Source: Algoriphagus aquaeductus (GTDB lineage Bacteria > Bacteroidota > Bacteroidia > Cytophagales > Cyclobacteriaceae). Taken from it: 64,000 nt of DNA. The stretch spans positions 486,806-550,805 of the forward strand of contig NZ_QKTX01000001.1 of the NCBI RefSeq assembly GCF_003253485.1. The letters run 5' to 3'. Each line of letters begins with the position of its first letter. Position 1 is the stretch's first letter. A program made the translations under genes and the position numbers. Shown here one piece after another: positions 29,316 through 38,447 of the stretch. Below the pieces are notes generated by a model. The model had not been told where the DNA came from. It was given only the letters and a program-made list of their open reading frames with translations, and did no database searches.

Positions 29316-32300
29316 ATGGCGCAACACAAAAAGCTCACCCTCTTTTTTGTGTGCATGTCATTTTTACTGAGCCTCTCATCGATGGCTCAAAGCACCGTTG
29401 GTAAAGAATTTATTGTCGGCTTTATGGAAAATAACCGTAAACCCACCCAAGCCGACAAAGCTGTAATAGTTATTACAGCTCAGGAAAATGCGACCGGTAG
29501 CATCAGCTATCAGGGTCAGTCGATATCTTTTTCCCTGACCAAAGGCCAATCCATGGAGCAGGAATTTCTTTCCACATCCCAGGATGTGATGCACAGAGAT
29601 TCCGAAGTGGTGGGATCTCAATCCATTTCCATCAGTTCCAGCGGAAATATATCCGTCTACGCATACAATTCCCGACAAAACAGCTCTGATGGTACCTTGG
29701 TGCTCCCGCTCACACTCCTTGGCAGTGAGTATTTTTTGACCGCCCACTTTAGTCCTTTAGCAAATGGGCCTGACAATTCGGAGAGCACAGCGTTGATCAT
29801 TGCCACTGAGGATAATACACAGGTAGAAATCACGCCATCAGTTGCCACCCTAAATGGTAAAGCAGCCAAAGTTCCTTTCACCATCACCCTCAATCAAGGC
29901 CAATCCTATCAAATCAAAGCTTTGGGAGACCTGACTGGGACTCGTGTTCGGGTACTCAATCCTTCGGAGGGGAATTGTAAAAAACTGGCTGTTTTCGGAG
30001 GAAATAAGATGACCAGTGTCGGTGCCTGCGGAAAAACAGGAGATCACTTGTTCCAGCAAGCCATTCCGGTTGAGTTTTGGGGGAAATCCTATATCCACGT
30101 ACCCTTGCGAAATCGAACTTCAGGAGAGGTTTTGAAAATTCTGGCAGCTCAAAATGGGACTCAAGTATCGGTCAATGGAGAAAACAAGGGGGAGTTGAAT
30201 GCCGGAGAATTTATGACGCTGGAGTTTGGGGTAAACGATCTGGGAGTCATAGAGACCTCTCAGCCTGCCTCCGTTAGCCTTTTGGCAAAAAGTCAGGATT
30301 GCAATACCCTGGCGAATAATATTGGAGACCCCTTTTTGCTGACCTATCAGAGCAATGAGCAGCGGATCAAGGAATTGCAGTTTTACTCTGTCAATGAGTT
30401 TTACAACAATGCCAATATCATCGCACCAAGCGCTTCGGTCAGTCAAATCCGGTTGAATGGAACTGCCATAACCACTCAGTTTAAGCCCGTGCCCGGCAAA
30501 CCTGAATTTTCCTATGCCCAGGTCAATGTGAAAGACTTTGATAATACTTTTTCAAGCCCTGAGGGTGCAATAATTTATGTGTATGGTTCTGGACAGCGAT
30601 CCTCGTACGGATATTCGGCAGGATTTAATCTTTCGGGAGGAGGAAGTGCTACCGAAGAGCCCGTTTATGAATTTGAAAAGGAGGGTAAGGAAATCGTATG
30701 TCTTGGTATGGAGGAGTCTTGGGAGATTTTGCCAAAAGATGATCGGTTCAAATTTTTTAAGTGGAACTTTGGAGATGACACTCCCTTAAAAGATGGCCGG
30801 AACATAAGTCACACCTATTCCCAATCCGGCGTTTTCCAAGTGACTGTTCTCGCAAGTTCTGGATCGGGTCCTTGTGATATTTCCGCTGAATACGAATTTG
30901 AAATTGAGGTTATTCCTGAGGTAACCGCCACGGTGTCCGGGCCGGAAAATGCCTGTGCCAACGTGGAGGTAACTTATCTTTTAGAGAGTGAGCTTTCGTT
31001 CATCAAAGGCGAATGGATAGAGGTACTGGGCGGGGAGAAGATTTCGGAGACCGAAAACTCAATCACCGTCAAATGGAATGAAAATACCACAGAGGGGCTG
31101 ATTCGGGTTGTCCCAATTTCAGAATCCGGGTGTTTGGGCAAAGAAATCGTTTTTAAGGTAGGAATCGGAGAAGGTGAATTGCTGGAAGCTCCGATCGGGC
31201 TTGCTTCGATTTGTGGCACATTGGAAGCGCCGATAGTTTACCGTGCTTCTACCACCGCAGCTTCTACCACCTTTGAATGGACGATTAAAGGTGGTCAGAT
31301 TATATCAGGGGCAAATACTTCGGAAGTGAAGGTGACTTGGGATGCCAATGCCGCCTCAAGAGAACTGTCCTATCAAATCAGCCCAGGTGAATCCAAAACC
31401 TGTTCTACCACATCGGAGTTATTGAAGGTGGAGTCTATCGAGCCCCTTCGGGTAGTGTCTGCTGAGAAAAAACTGCCCAGCTGTCCCGGAGAATCAGATG
31501 GTGGGGTGGTTTTGGAGGTTTCCGGAGGATCGGGAAGCTATACGTTTGCTTGGTCCCATGACAAGGCGCTCAGTGCATCCACTGCGACCAACCTTAAAGC
31601 TGGCACGTATTGGGTCACGATTTCAGATCAAAGTGGCTGCGGAATTCTCACCTATGAACTAGTACTCAACGATCCACCGGCCATGCGGCTGACTCGGGAA
31701 TTGCAGGTAGTAGCTTCGTCTTGCGAAGGGGTGTCTGATGGTGGTTTTAAGGCTAGAATCAGTGGAGGAGTACCGCCTTATACCGTTGAGGGCATCAATT
31801 CCACCTGGAATGGAGAAGAGTTGGAAGTGAAAAACTTGGCTTCTGGACCATTTTCCTTGTTTGTATTGGATTCCAAGGGGTGTTCCTTGCCTATTTCAGG
31901 GACCATTCCCGGCAATAAGCCCATGATTTTATCCTTTACCGAAGTTTCGCCCGGCTGCCCGGGTGGAGGCAATGGGGCGCTTACCGTAAATATCAGTGGT
32001 GGACAGCCTCCCTATGCTATCCAATGGTCAGAAGATCAAGGCGGAATAGGGATTATGGCCGCTTCCAATAAGTTTTTCAATTATTCCGGACAAACGCTGA
32101 GTGCTGTTTCCTCAGGATTTTACACCGTTTCAGTCACCGATGCCAGCGGATGTGTGGTGACCGCTTTGGGACGTGTCAGAGAAACAGCTCCGCAGGTCAG
32201 AATGCCTACCGGCTTTATGCCTAAAGATGGATGGTATGGACCGGTGTCCAATTGTACTCCGTCATTTATGCTTCAAGTTTGGGATAGATGGGGTCAGGTG

Positions 32301-32450
32301 ATTTATTTGGGTAGTGAAGGCTGGGATGGAATGGTCAAAGGCAAAGAAGCGCCGATTGGAAATTACACCTACCAACTCACTTATTCTTACACGATTGAGG
32401 GGGTGACAGAACAAGTGACGAGCCGCGGAGTTTTCACCTTAATCAGGTAA
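29316..32450 (+). CDS. T9SS-secreted modular giant protein 2 (paralogue)
   Basis: This 1044-residue paralogue of the previous gene lies 45 bp downstream. The order of parts is the same: signal peptide ending SMAQ, IgGFc-binding-like head (about residues 27-445), PKD (450-534, FKWNFGDDTPL), two PKD-like units (535-621, 622-710), three SprB-like repeats (711-958) and a type B sorting domain (960-1044, WDRWGQVIYLGSEGWDG). The third SprB repeat carries extra sequence (EDQGGIGIMAASNKFFNYSG) not seen in copies 1 and 3. The divergence over the whole length points to an old duplication followed by diversification. Confidence 0.85.
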   Translation: MAQHKKLTLFFVCMSFLLSLSSMAQSTVGKEFIVGFMENNRKPTQADKAVIVITAQENATGSISYQGQSISFSLTKGQSMEQEFLSTSQDVMHRDSEVVGSQSISISSSGNISVYAYNSRQNSSDGTLVLPLTLLGSEYFLTAHFSPLANGPDNSESTALIIATEDNTQVEITPSVATLNGKAAKVPFTITLNQGQSYQIKALGDLTGTRVRVLNPSEGNCKKLAVFGGNKMTSVGACGKTGDHLFQQAIPVEFWGKSYIHVPLRNRTSGEVLKILAAQNGTQVSVNGENKGELNAGEFMTLEFGVNDLGVIETSQPASVSLLAKSQDCNTLANNIGDPFLLTYQSNEQRIKELQFYSVNEFYNNANIIAPSASVSQIRLNGTAITTQFKPVPGKPEFSYAQVNVKDFDNTFSSPEGAIIYVYGSGQRSSYGYSAGFNLSGGGSATEEPVYEFEKEGKEIVCLGMEESWEILPKDDRFKFFKWNFGDDTPLKDGRNISHTYSQSGVFQVTVLASSGSGPCDISAEYEFEIEVIPEVTATVSGPENACANVEVTYLLESELSFIKGEWIEVLGGEKISETENSITVKWNENTTEGLIRVVPISESGCLGKEIVFKVGIGEGELLEAPIGLASICGTLEAPIVYRASTTAASTTFEWTIKGGQIISGANTSEVKVTWDANAASRELSYQISPGESKTCSTTSELLKVESIEPLRVVSAEKKLPSCPGESDGGVVLEVSGGSGSYTFAWSHDKALSASTATNLKAGTYWVTISDQSGCGILTYELVLNDPPAMRLTRELQVVASSCEGVSDGGFKARISGGVPPYTVEGINSTWNGEELEVKNLASGPFSLFVLDSKGCSLPISGTIPGNKPMILSFTEVSPGCPGGGNGALTVNISGGQPPYAIQWSEDQGGIGIMAASNKFFNYSGQTLSAVSSGFYTVSVTDASGCVVTALGRVRETAPQVRMPTGFMPKDGWYGPVSNCTPSFMLQVWDRWGQVIYLGSEGWDGMVKGKEAPIGNYTYQLTYSYTIEGVTEQVTSRGVFTLIR

Positions 32451-32479
32451 ATTCAGACGAATGATGGAGGGGCAGCGGC

Positions 32480-35400
32480 ATGAATTCATTTTTACAATTT
32501 TCTAAGACATTCGTATTCGTTTTGCTTTTTTGGGGAAAAGCGATGGATTCTTTTGCCCAGTTAAATACGTTGGGGAAGGAGTTTTACGTGGGCTTTATGG
32601 AGAATAATGCCACGTCTTTTTTGCCGGTGACGGGGTCAGTGATTATCACTGCCGAGGAAAAGACGACCGGATACCTGGAGTATAATTCCCAAAAAACTTT
32701 TTTTACTCTTGAGCCCGGACAGCAGTTTATCAAAGACTACGAAGAGGCCCGAGATTTTATTCTTCACAGGAATTCGGGGATAGTGGAGGAAAAGGCCATC
32801 TACATCAATTCCAGTGGGAATGTCGCAGTCCATGCCTTCAACAAGCGACAGGCAAGCGCCGATGGTACGGTAGTTCTCCCTTTGACAGCTTTGGGGAAGG
32901 ATTACTTCATTACTTCCCACTATGATGAATTTGAACCCGGACTGGATATCGCTCCGACCAACCGGAATTTTGAAAGTACCTTGCTGATCATCGCCGTAGA
33001 AGATGATACCGATGTGGAAATCAATCCTTCAACTCGGGTAGATTTCAATGGTAATCCCATTCCGGCCGTCGCACCGATTCAGATCAAATTGAATGCAGGA
33101 GAATCTTTTCAACTGAAAGCCATCACGGGTGACCTGACTGGAACACGGGTTCGGGTCGTGAATGGGGCTGAAGGGGATTGCAAAAACATCGCAGTATTCG
33201 GGGGAAACAAAATGACGAGTGCCGGAGAGAATTGTGCCACTTCCGGAGACCACCTGTTTCAGCAAGCCTATCCAGTCAATACCTGGGGCAAATCCTTTAT
33301 TCATATTCCTTTGGCAGACCGAACTTCCGGGGAGATTATCAAAGTGGTTGCGTCACAAGATAATACTCAGGTGAAAATCAACGGTCAGGTCAGAGGAACC
33401 GTGAATCAAGGCAAGTTTTTGACTTTTGAGTTTGGAAGAAATGATATCGTATCGATCGAGACTTCCAAGCCCACCGCGGTATCCATGATCGCGAAAAGCG
33501 GCAATTGCAATGATCAGAACGACAGTTATTCCCGCTACGGAGATCCTTCTTTGGTCACACTTAGTCCCGTAAATCAAATGATGAGGGACATGGTTTTTTC
33601 TGCTGTGAAAATCACCTGGATTCGCGCTCACCTGGTCAATGTGGTGGTCAAACGGGGAACAGCCGGTCAGACGATTTTGAATGGGCAGCCGGTAGGGAAT
33701 CAGTTTAAACCAGTGCCTGCCAATCCGTCCTTTGAATATGCCACTTTCTCAGTCAATGAAGGGGCAAACCGACTCCAAAACCCGGAGGGATTTATAGCCT
33801 ATGTGTACGGTTCGGGTTCGGTAGAATCCTATGCCTATCCCGTAGGGGCAACCTTAGAAGCTATCCAATTTGAGACAGAGACTACCTATGCCTTTGAGGT
33901 AGAAGGAGACAAGGTGGCCTGTCTCGGTGAAGAGGGACTTTGGGAGATTTTTCCTGATTTTCCGGGTTTTAAGGATTTTACCTGGAGTTTTGGTGATGGA
34001 TCTCCGGTCAAAGAGGGGAAAAAAGTCGGTCATACCTATGAGAAGTCCGGGAAATTTGAGGTGACTGTTTTGGCATCCACCGGAGAAGGCAAGTGTGATA
34101 GTGAAGAGACTTTGCGATTTCAAGTAGACGTATTAGAAGTCTCCGGGACCATCGATGGACCGACATCTGTGTGCCCGCTGATTGATGAGTTTGTCTATAC
34201 TTTTAAAAATGAGGGGCAATTGGGCGAGCTGCAATGGGAAATAACCGGGGGAAGTATCTTGGAAGAAAAAGACAATCAGGTTAAGGTAAACTGGGGACCT
34301 TCTGGAGAGACTGCCCAGCTGAAAGTCCTTCCATTTACTTTGGCAGGTTGTCCGGGTGAGGAAGTGGTCTTGGATATTACCATCAGCGAAACGCTGGAAC
34401 CAGCCTTGCCAAAAGGAAGCTCGGGACTTTGCGGGCCCAATTCCATTTTGGTTTATGAAGTGCCTTTTGCGACTTCTGGCCGATCTTATCAATGGGAGAT
34501 CAGTGGAGGGCAGCTGGTTAGCGGACAAAATTCTCCCAAGGTTGAGGTGCTTTGGGATTTGAATGCTCCGGTAAGGACCTTGTTCTACGAGGAAAGCAGT
34601 ACTGTCAACGGCTCCTGCGCCGGTGTATCCGAAGTCTTGGAAGTGAAAATATATCCAGCCTTTAGGGTGGAGGTAGCCCAACTTTTGGATCCGGCCTGTG
34701 AGGGACAAGCCAATGGCAGCATCCGGTTGAATGCATCAGGTGGATCAGGTAATTATTCCTATGAATGGTCTCACGATTCCAAACTTCAATCTGAAACTGC
34801 CACCGGTCTTGAAGTAGGAAGTTATGAAGTGGTGGTCCGGGATGCGTCGGGTTGTGCTTCGGAGCGTCTGAGTTTTGAACTGAAGAATCCTGAGCCCTTG
34901 CGATTGGTCGGGGCAGTGGAGGTTCAGCCTACGTCTTGTTTTGGTGGGTCAGATGGAGCATTGCGAATGAGAATCCAAGGAGGAACACCTCCTTATCGGG
35001 TTCTTGGTTTCGAGTCGAATTGGGATGGAGAGCTTTTGGAGGTTTTTGGTGTCGGAGAGGGCAATTACCTGGTAAGTGTACAGGACAGCAGAAATTGTGT
35101 GCTTCCTGTGGAGGCCGCGCTGATCGGTCCCGAGGAGATCAAAGCGGAAGTATTGGTGGTCAAACCGGGTTGCGAGGGAAGTTTGGATGGAGCATTGGAA
35201 GTTCAGCTGAGCGGGGGATATCCACCCTATGAGATATTGTGGTCCAATGGAGCGACAGGCAACAAGATCACTGACTTGCCACCGGGAGAATTTGGCTATA
35301 CCGTTACAGATGCCAAGGGTTGCGTAGTCGTGGGCTTGGCGTCTCTGAGGCAGGCTGTACCTCAACTCAGAATGCCAACAGGCTTTAACCCAAAATCAGG

Positions 35401-35620
35401 TTTATTCCAACCGGTTTCCAACTGTCGGATTTCCTATCTATTGGTGATTTGGGACCGATGGGGTGAGCTGATCTATGCCGGATCTGAGGGCTGGGATGGG
35501 GCTATAAAAGGCGTGGAGGCTCCCGCAGGCACCTATTCATTTATGATCCGATACGATTACCTGCTGGAAGGCATTCCGACCCTCTCGGAGAAAACCGGAA
35601 CCTTTACCCTAATTCGATAG
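32480..35620 (+). CDS. T9SS-secreted modular giant protein 3 (paralogue)
   Basis: This 1046-residue third copy starts 29 bp after copy 2, with a GGAGGGG sequence at 32466-32472 that is unusually Shine-Dalgarno-like for Bacteroidota. The signal peptide ends around SFAQ. The IgGFc-binding-like head runs to about residue 465, a PKD domain spans 469-553 (FTWSFGDGSPV), PKD-like units lie at 554-637 and 638-728, SprB-like repeats at 729-960 and the type B sorting domain at 962-1046 (WDRWGELIYAGSEGWDG). All three genes lie head to tail with short gaps and are likely one transcript. Confidence 0.85.
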   Translation: MNSFLQFSKTFVFVLLFWGKAMDSFAQLNTLGKEFYVGFMENNATSFLPVTGSVIITAEEKTTGYLEYNSQKTFFTLEPGQQFIKDYEEARDFILHRNSGIVEEKAIYINSSGNVAVHAFNKRQASADGTVVLPLTALGKDYFITSHYDEFEPGLDIAPTNRNFESTLLIIAVEDDTDVEINPSTRVDFNGNPIPAVAPIQIKLNAGESFQLKAITGDLTGTRVRVVNGAEGDCKNIAVFGGNKMTSAGENCATSGDHLFQQAYPVNTWGKSFIHIPLADRTSGEIIKVVASQDNTQVKINGQVRGTVNQGKFLTFEFGRNDIVSIETSKPTAVSMIAKSGNCNDQNDSYSRYGDPSLVTLSPVNQMMRDMVFSAVKITWIRAHLVNVVVKRGTAGQTILNGQPVGNQFKPVPANPSFEYATFSVNEGANRLQNPEGFIAYVYGSGSVESYAYPVGATLEAIQFETETTYAFEVEGDKVACLGEEGLWEIFPDFPGFKDFTWSFGDGSPVKEGKKVGHTYEKSGKFEVTVLASTGEGKCDSEETLRFQVDVLEVSGTIDGPTSVCPLIDEFVYTFKNEGQLGELQWEITGGSILEEKDNQVKVNWGPSGETAQLKVLPFTLAGCPGEEVVLDITISETLEPALPKGSSGLCGPNSILVYEVPFATSGRSYQWEISGGQLVSGQNSPKVEVLWDLNAPVRTLFYEESSTVNGSCAGVSEVLEVKIYPAFRVEVAQLLDPACEGQANGSIRLNASGGSGNYSYEWSHDSKLQSETATGLEVGSYEVVVRDASGCASERLSFELKNPEPLRLVGAVEVQPTSCFGGSDGALRMRIQGGTPPYRVLGFESNWDGELLEVFGVGEGNYLVSVQDSRNCVLPVEAALIGPEEIKAEVLVVKPGCEGSLDGALEVQLSGGYPPYEILWSNGATGNKITDLPPGEFGYTVTDAKGCVVVGLASLRQAVPQLRMPTGFNPKSGLFQPVSNCRISYLLVIWDRWGELIYAGSEGWDGAIKGVEAPAGTYSFMIRYDYLLEGIPTLSEKTGTFTLIR

Positions 35621-35629
35621 GCCATTTTA

Positions 35630-35659
35630 TTTGCTAATTCGGGGATTTGAATAGCTTTG
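35630..35659 (+). promoter_or_regulatory. Promoter of galE
   Basis: TTTG (35630-35633) and TAGCTTTG (35652-35659) are 18 bp apart, a good Bacteroidota promoter. The -7 box ends 23 bp before the ATG at 35683, so galE has its own start despite following the T9SS block. Confidence 0.65.
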
Positions 35660-35682
35660 CCCATTCAAATTTTTCCCAGATC

Positions 35683-36693
35683 ATGAAAAAAATCTTGATA
35701 ACCGGTGGTGCCGGCTATATTGGATCCCACACTGCTGTAGAATTGTGGAATGCCGGCATGGAGCCGATTATTTTAGACGACTTGTCCAATTCAAACGAAG
35801 AAGTCTTAAACCGACTCCGGGAGATTACCGGTAAGGAGTTCGTTTTTTACAAAGGGGATTGCAATGACTCTTCTCTGTTAAAGAAAATATGTTCCGAGCA
35901 TCAGATCGAAGGAGTGATTCATTTTGCCGCATTTAAGGCTGTAGGGGAGAGTACCCAAGTCCCTTTGAAGTATTACCGGAATAATGTCGGCTCGCTTCTC
36001 ATCCTATTGGAAGTGATGAAAGAAAAGGGAATTCGTGACCTGGTGTTCTCCTCTTCCTGCACCGTCTACGGTCAGCCGGATATTTTACCTGTAACTGAGG
36101 CCACGCCGAGAAAAGATGCCGAAAGCCCTTATGGCAATACCAAGAAAATCTGTGAGGATATTTTGGTAGACTATGTGAAAAGCAAACCGGGAATACGGGT
36201 GATCTCCTTACGCTATTTCAATCCGGTGGGCGCACATCCTAGCAGTAAAATCGGGGAATTACCCATCGGTACGCCTCAAAACCTCGTGCCTTTTATCACC
36301 CAAACGGCAGCAGGTATCCGAGAGAAACTCACCGTATTTGGCAATGACTATGATACCCCGGATGGCAGCTGCGTGCGGGATTATATCCATGTGGTCGACT
36401 TGGCCGATGCGCATGTGAAGGCTTTTCAATACCTGGCTGAACAAGGCTCAGATTTTTATGAGGTTTTCAATGTGGGTACTGGAAATGGCAATACTGTACT
36501 GGAGGTGATCCATGCCTTTGAAAAAGTAAGTGGAGAAAAGCTCAACTACGTGATCGGTCCACGCCGTCCCGGAGATGTGGTCAAGACTTGGGCTGATACC
36601 ACCAAAATCAATCAGGTACTGGGCTGGTATCCAAAATTTTCCCTGGAAGACTCCATGCGGGATAGCTGGAATTGGCAGAAGAGTTTGGGGTAA
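35683..36693 (+). CDS. galE: UDP-glucose 4-epimerase GalE
   Basis: This 336-residue short-chain dehydrogenase superfamily enzyme interconverts UDP-glucose and UDP-galactose in the cytosol. The NAD-binding GGAGYIGS is at the N-terminus, the catalytic Ser region is FSSSCTVYG and the YxxxK motif is YGNTK. NPVGAHPSSKIGE and the C-terminal GRRPGDVVKTWAD are typical of GalE. The open frame begins at 35647, but ATG 35683 (MKKILITGGAGYIGS) is the family start and sits just after a clear promoter. It may supply sugar nucleotides for surface polysaccharide. Confidence 0.95.
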   Translation: MKKILITGGAGYIGSHTAVELWNAGMEPIILDDLSNSNEEVLNRLREITGKEFVFYKGDCNDSSLLKKICSEHQIEGVIHFAAFKAVGESTQVPLKYYRNNVGSLLILLEVMKEKGIRDLVFSSSCTVYGQPDILPVTEATPRKDAESPYGNTKKICEDILVDYVKSKPGIRVISLRYFNPVGAHPSSKIGELPIGTPQNLVPFITQTAAGIREKLTVFGNDYDTPDGSCVRDYIHVVDLADAHVKAFQYLAEQGSDFYEVFNVGTGNGNTVLEVIHAFEKVSGEKLNYVIGPRRPGDVVKTWADTTKINQVLGWYPKFSLEDSMRDSWNWQKSLG

Positions 36694-36696
36694 AAG

Positions 36697-36720
36697 AAGC
36701 AGGTTAAAGCCCGCTTTTTT
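36697..36720 (+). terminator. Weak terminator after galE
   Basis: AAGCAGG and CCCGCTT form a 7-bp stem with one mismatch, followed by a run of six T. It begins 4 bp after the galE stop. Confidence 0.55.
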
Positions 36721-36763
36721 GCTTGCTTTACCTTCGAGGGTTGGAAATTCAATACCCCTAACT

Positions 36764-36975
36764 ATCGGATTTAAAATCTGCGGATAAGACCTCCAAATTT
36801 CAAATTTGGAGGAGCTAAGCTTTGAGCTAAAGCCCGGAAATAATGATCGATCCTTCTTTTCTCCACCTAAAGGTGGAGGCAATTCACAGTCTGGAATAAG
36901 GTATTTTTTGAATAGGAATGCGGCTTCAGCCCATTCTAAACAGATTTAGGAATATATCCACGGGCTTTAGCCCAA
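36764..36975. repeat. REP-like palindromic repeat block, copy 1
   Basis: The block contains CCTCCAAATTT/AAATTTGGAGG (perfect 11-bp palindrome, about 36791-36813), a GGCTTCAGCCC hairpin and GGGCTTTAGCCC at 36962-36973. Segments 36764-36816, 36908-36936 and 36960-36975 align with copy 2 at 38448-38579. Copy 1 also has about 85 bp of private sequence with a CTCCACCT/AGGTGGAG hairpin near 36861-36878. Such short palindromes recall REP elements mobilised by RAYT transposases; no RAYT gene is in the window. Confidence 0.7.
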
Positions 36976-36979
36976 ATTT

Positions 36980-37060
36980 TAACCCCGCCGCTTGCCCGTC
37001 TTTCCTTGACTCAGAAGCGCAGATATAGACTTTGTGACCTTATCGTAGAAGATAGCTTGG
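36980..37060 (-). pseudogene. Remnant of a ggt 3' end, frameshifted
   Basis: On the minus strand this reads QAIFYDKVTK and then, after one frameshift, YICASESRKDGQAAG, against QAIYYDKINK and YIGASESRKDGQAAG at the end of the intact ggt gene at 38583-40292. The nucleotide sequences are visibly related over about 80 bp, including the join into the GGGCTTTAGCCC repeat. It lies about 50 bp after the stop of the ATPase gene, so the ggt end plus repeat exists twice, on either side of that gene. Confidence 0.75.
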
Positions 37061-37110
37061 TTGTCCTTATTTAACTCGATGTTTTCCCAGCTTCTTGGCG
37101 CATTTACTTT

Positions 37111-38319
37111 TTAGGAAGAAAGCTTGTGAAATGGGATTACGTTTATCAGATATCCGTGTTGTTCGAAGCTGTCTTCCTGCCCAAGTGTAACCAGCAGTCC
37201 TTCTTTTTTGTCAAAAAACTTCATGGCTTCCCATAAGCCATCCAATTCCCTTTTGAGATTTTCAGGGTTTAATTCGTAGCAGACTTGTACTAACTCCACC
37301 AGACCCTGCCTTCCGAAGATGACCAAATCACATTCGTTTTTTTCCGAGAAATAATAGATTTCGGGATAAGTTCTCCGGAAATGCAGAAAGACCATGTTTT
37401 CAAATCTTCTCCCAAGATCTTCCGAAAATGACCTGGAATTGGCTGTCACCAGTCCCGTATCGATGGAGTAGACCTTTTTGGCATTGATCAATTGCTTCCG
37501 TTGGGAATAGCTAAACTTGGGAATAAAGAAGAACAACCAGCTTTCCTCCAAGTAAGAAAAATATTCCATTACGGTACTGGTTGCCTTGAATTCCAAGATC
37601 TTACGTAGGTTATTACCGGATACTAGTTTGGCTACATTTGATATCAGGTATATCGCCAGATTCTGTAAAGATTTCACATCTCTGACCCCGTACCGGATTG
37701 CGATATCACGCAGTAGCAAATCATCAAACAATTGATGAAGTAATTCGGGTCTTCCGGTCTTCAGGTACTCCGGAAATCCACCCAAACTCAGATACTCCGA
37801 AGTGCTGTTGGAGGACTTCTCCAACTTTTGAAATTCACAAAATTGATCGTATGAAAATGGAAAAAGCTCTTTGGAGATATGCCTGCCGGTGAGTTTGGTA
37901 CCGAGTTCTTTGCTTAATAATGACGCATTGGAACCCGTAATTACGATTCTGAAATTATCCAGGTCCAGTTTTTGGCGTACAAATCTTTCCCATCCTTCTA
38001 CTACCTGAATTTCATCCAAAAACAGGGAAGTTTGTCCCTGGTCTGTTAAGATTTTGTCTAATTTCTGAAAATCCTCAACCGAAAAACCATATAGCCTTGG
38101 ATCTTCAAAATTGAGATATAAAGCTTCAGGGTATTGATTTTTGAGTAGTTGGATCAAAAGCGTACTTTTTCCGCACCGACGAATTCCTGATATGATCAGT
38201 GCATGGCTTTGGATCAGAGAAATGCTGTTTAATTCATTCCGGAGCAATCCCAAAGATCTTCCCTGAAGATTTTCTTTTTGGCTCAAAGCCACTTCCTGAA
38301 GTAAATCCTTAGATATCAT
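37111..38319 (-). CDS. AAA ATPase with DUF4143 domain
   Basis: This 402-residue protein has an AAA_14-type ATPase domain: Walker A GIRRCGKST (45-53), Walker B SLFLDE (98-103), and the sensor-like ITGSNASLL. The DUF4143 C-terminal region includes FENMVFLHFRRTYPEIYYF, NECDLVIF and LVELVQVCYEL, which look like a degenerate PD-(D/E)xK nuclease-type fold. Members are common in bacteria and archaea, patchily distributed, and without a settled function. The gene stands alone between two copies of a repeat-plus-ggt-end sequence and has a strong promoter overlaid by a perfect inverted repeat, so it looks like a self-contained accessory unit. Confidence 0.88.
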   Translation of the reverse strand: MISKDLLQEVALSQKENLQGRSLGLLRNELNSISLIQSHALIISGIRRCGKSTLLIQLLKNQYPEALYLNFEDPRLYGFSVEDFQKLDKILTDQGQTSLFLDEIQVVEGWERFVRQKLDLDNFRIVITGSNASLLSKELGTKLTGRHISKELFPFSYDQFCEFQKLEKSSNSTSEYLSLGGFPEYLKTGRPELLHQLFDDLLLRDIAIRYGVRDVKSLQNLAIYLISNVAKLVSGNNLRKILEFKATSTVMEYFSYLEESWLFFFIPKFSYSQRKQLINAKKVYSIDTGLVTANSRSFSEDLGRRFENMVFLHFRRTYPEIYYFSEKNECDLVIFGRQGLVELVQVCYELNPENLKRELDGLWEAMKFFDKKEGLLVTLGQEDSFEQHGYLINVIPFHKLSS

Positions 38320-38334
38320 TGCCAGCTTTTAATT

Positions 38335-38365
38335 CAAAGTTACCATAATGTTGTTTACTAAACAA
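38335..38365 (-). promoter_or_regulatory. Promoter of the AAA/DUF4143 gene
   Basis: On the minus strand TTG (38365-38363), a 20-bp spacer and TAACTTTG (38342-38335) form a full Bacteroidota promoter, 15 bp before the ATG at 38319. The TTG lies inside one half of the palindromic operator. Confidence 0.7.
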
Positions 38366-38394
38366 TATTATTATTGTTTAGTAAACAACATTAT
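38345..38394. promoter_or_regulatory. Perfect 23-bp inverted repeat, putative operator
   Basis: The arms 38345-38367 and 38372-38394 are exact reverse complements around a 4-nt centre. Each arm contains its own smaller palindrome (TTGTTTACTAAACAA and TTGTTTAGTAAACAA). The proximal arm covers the -33 element and spacer of the ATPase promoter, as expected of a repressor site. A cruciform or an RNA hairpin is possible but less well placed. Confidence 0.7.
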
Positions 38395-38447
38395 CATGCT
38401 CCAACTACCATTCTGCTGCTCGAGATTTGGAAGGTGGAGAACATATC

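Noticed and set aside
26124..35620. Large repetitive region considered as an assembly duplication
   Set aside because: The three copies differ throughout at both DNA and protein level, including signal peptides and spacers, so they are true diverged paralogues.
26124..35620. IgGFc-binding-like heads taken as evidence of antibody binding or pathogenicity
   Set aside because: The domain name comes from an animal mucus protein; nothing in the sequence shows antibody binding, and the rest of the window looks like a free-living bacterium.
36980..37110. Minus-strand frame of about 45 codons directly after the ATPase stop, considered as a small gene
   Set aside because: It has no start codon after the ATPase stop, and most of it is explained as a frameshifted ggt remnant.
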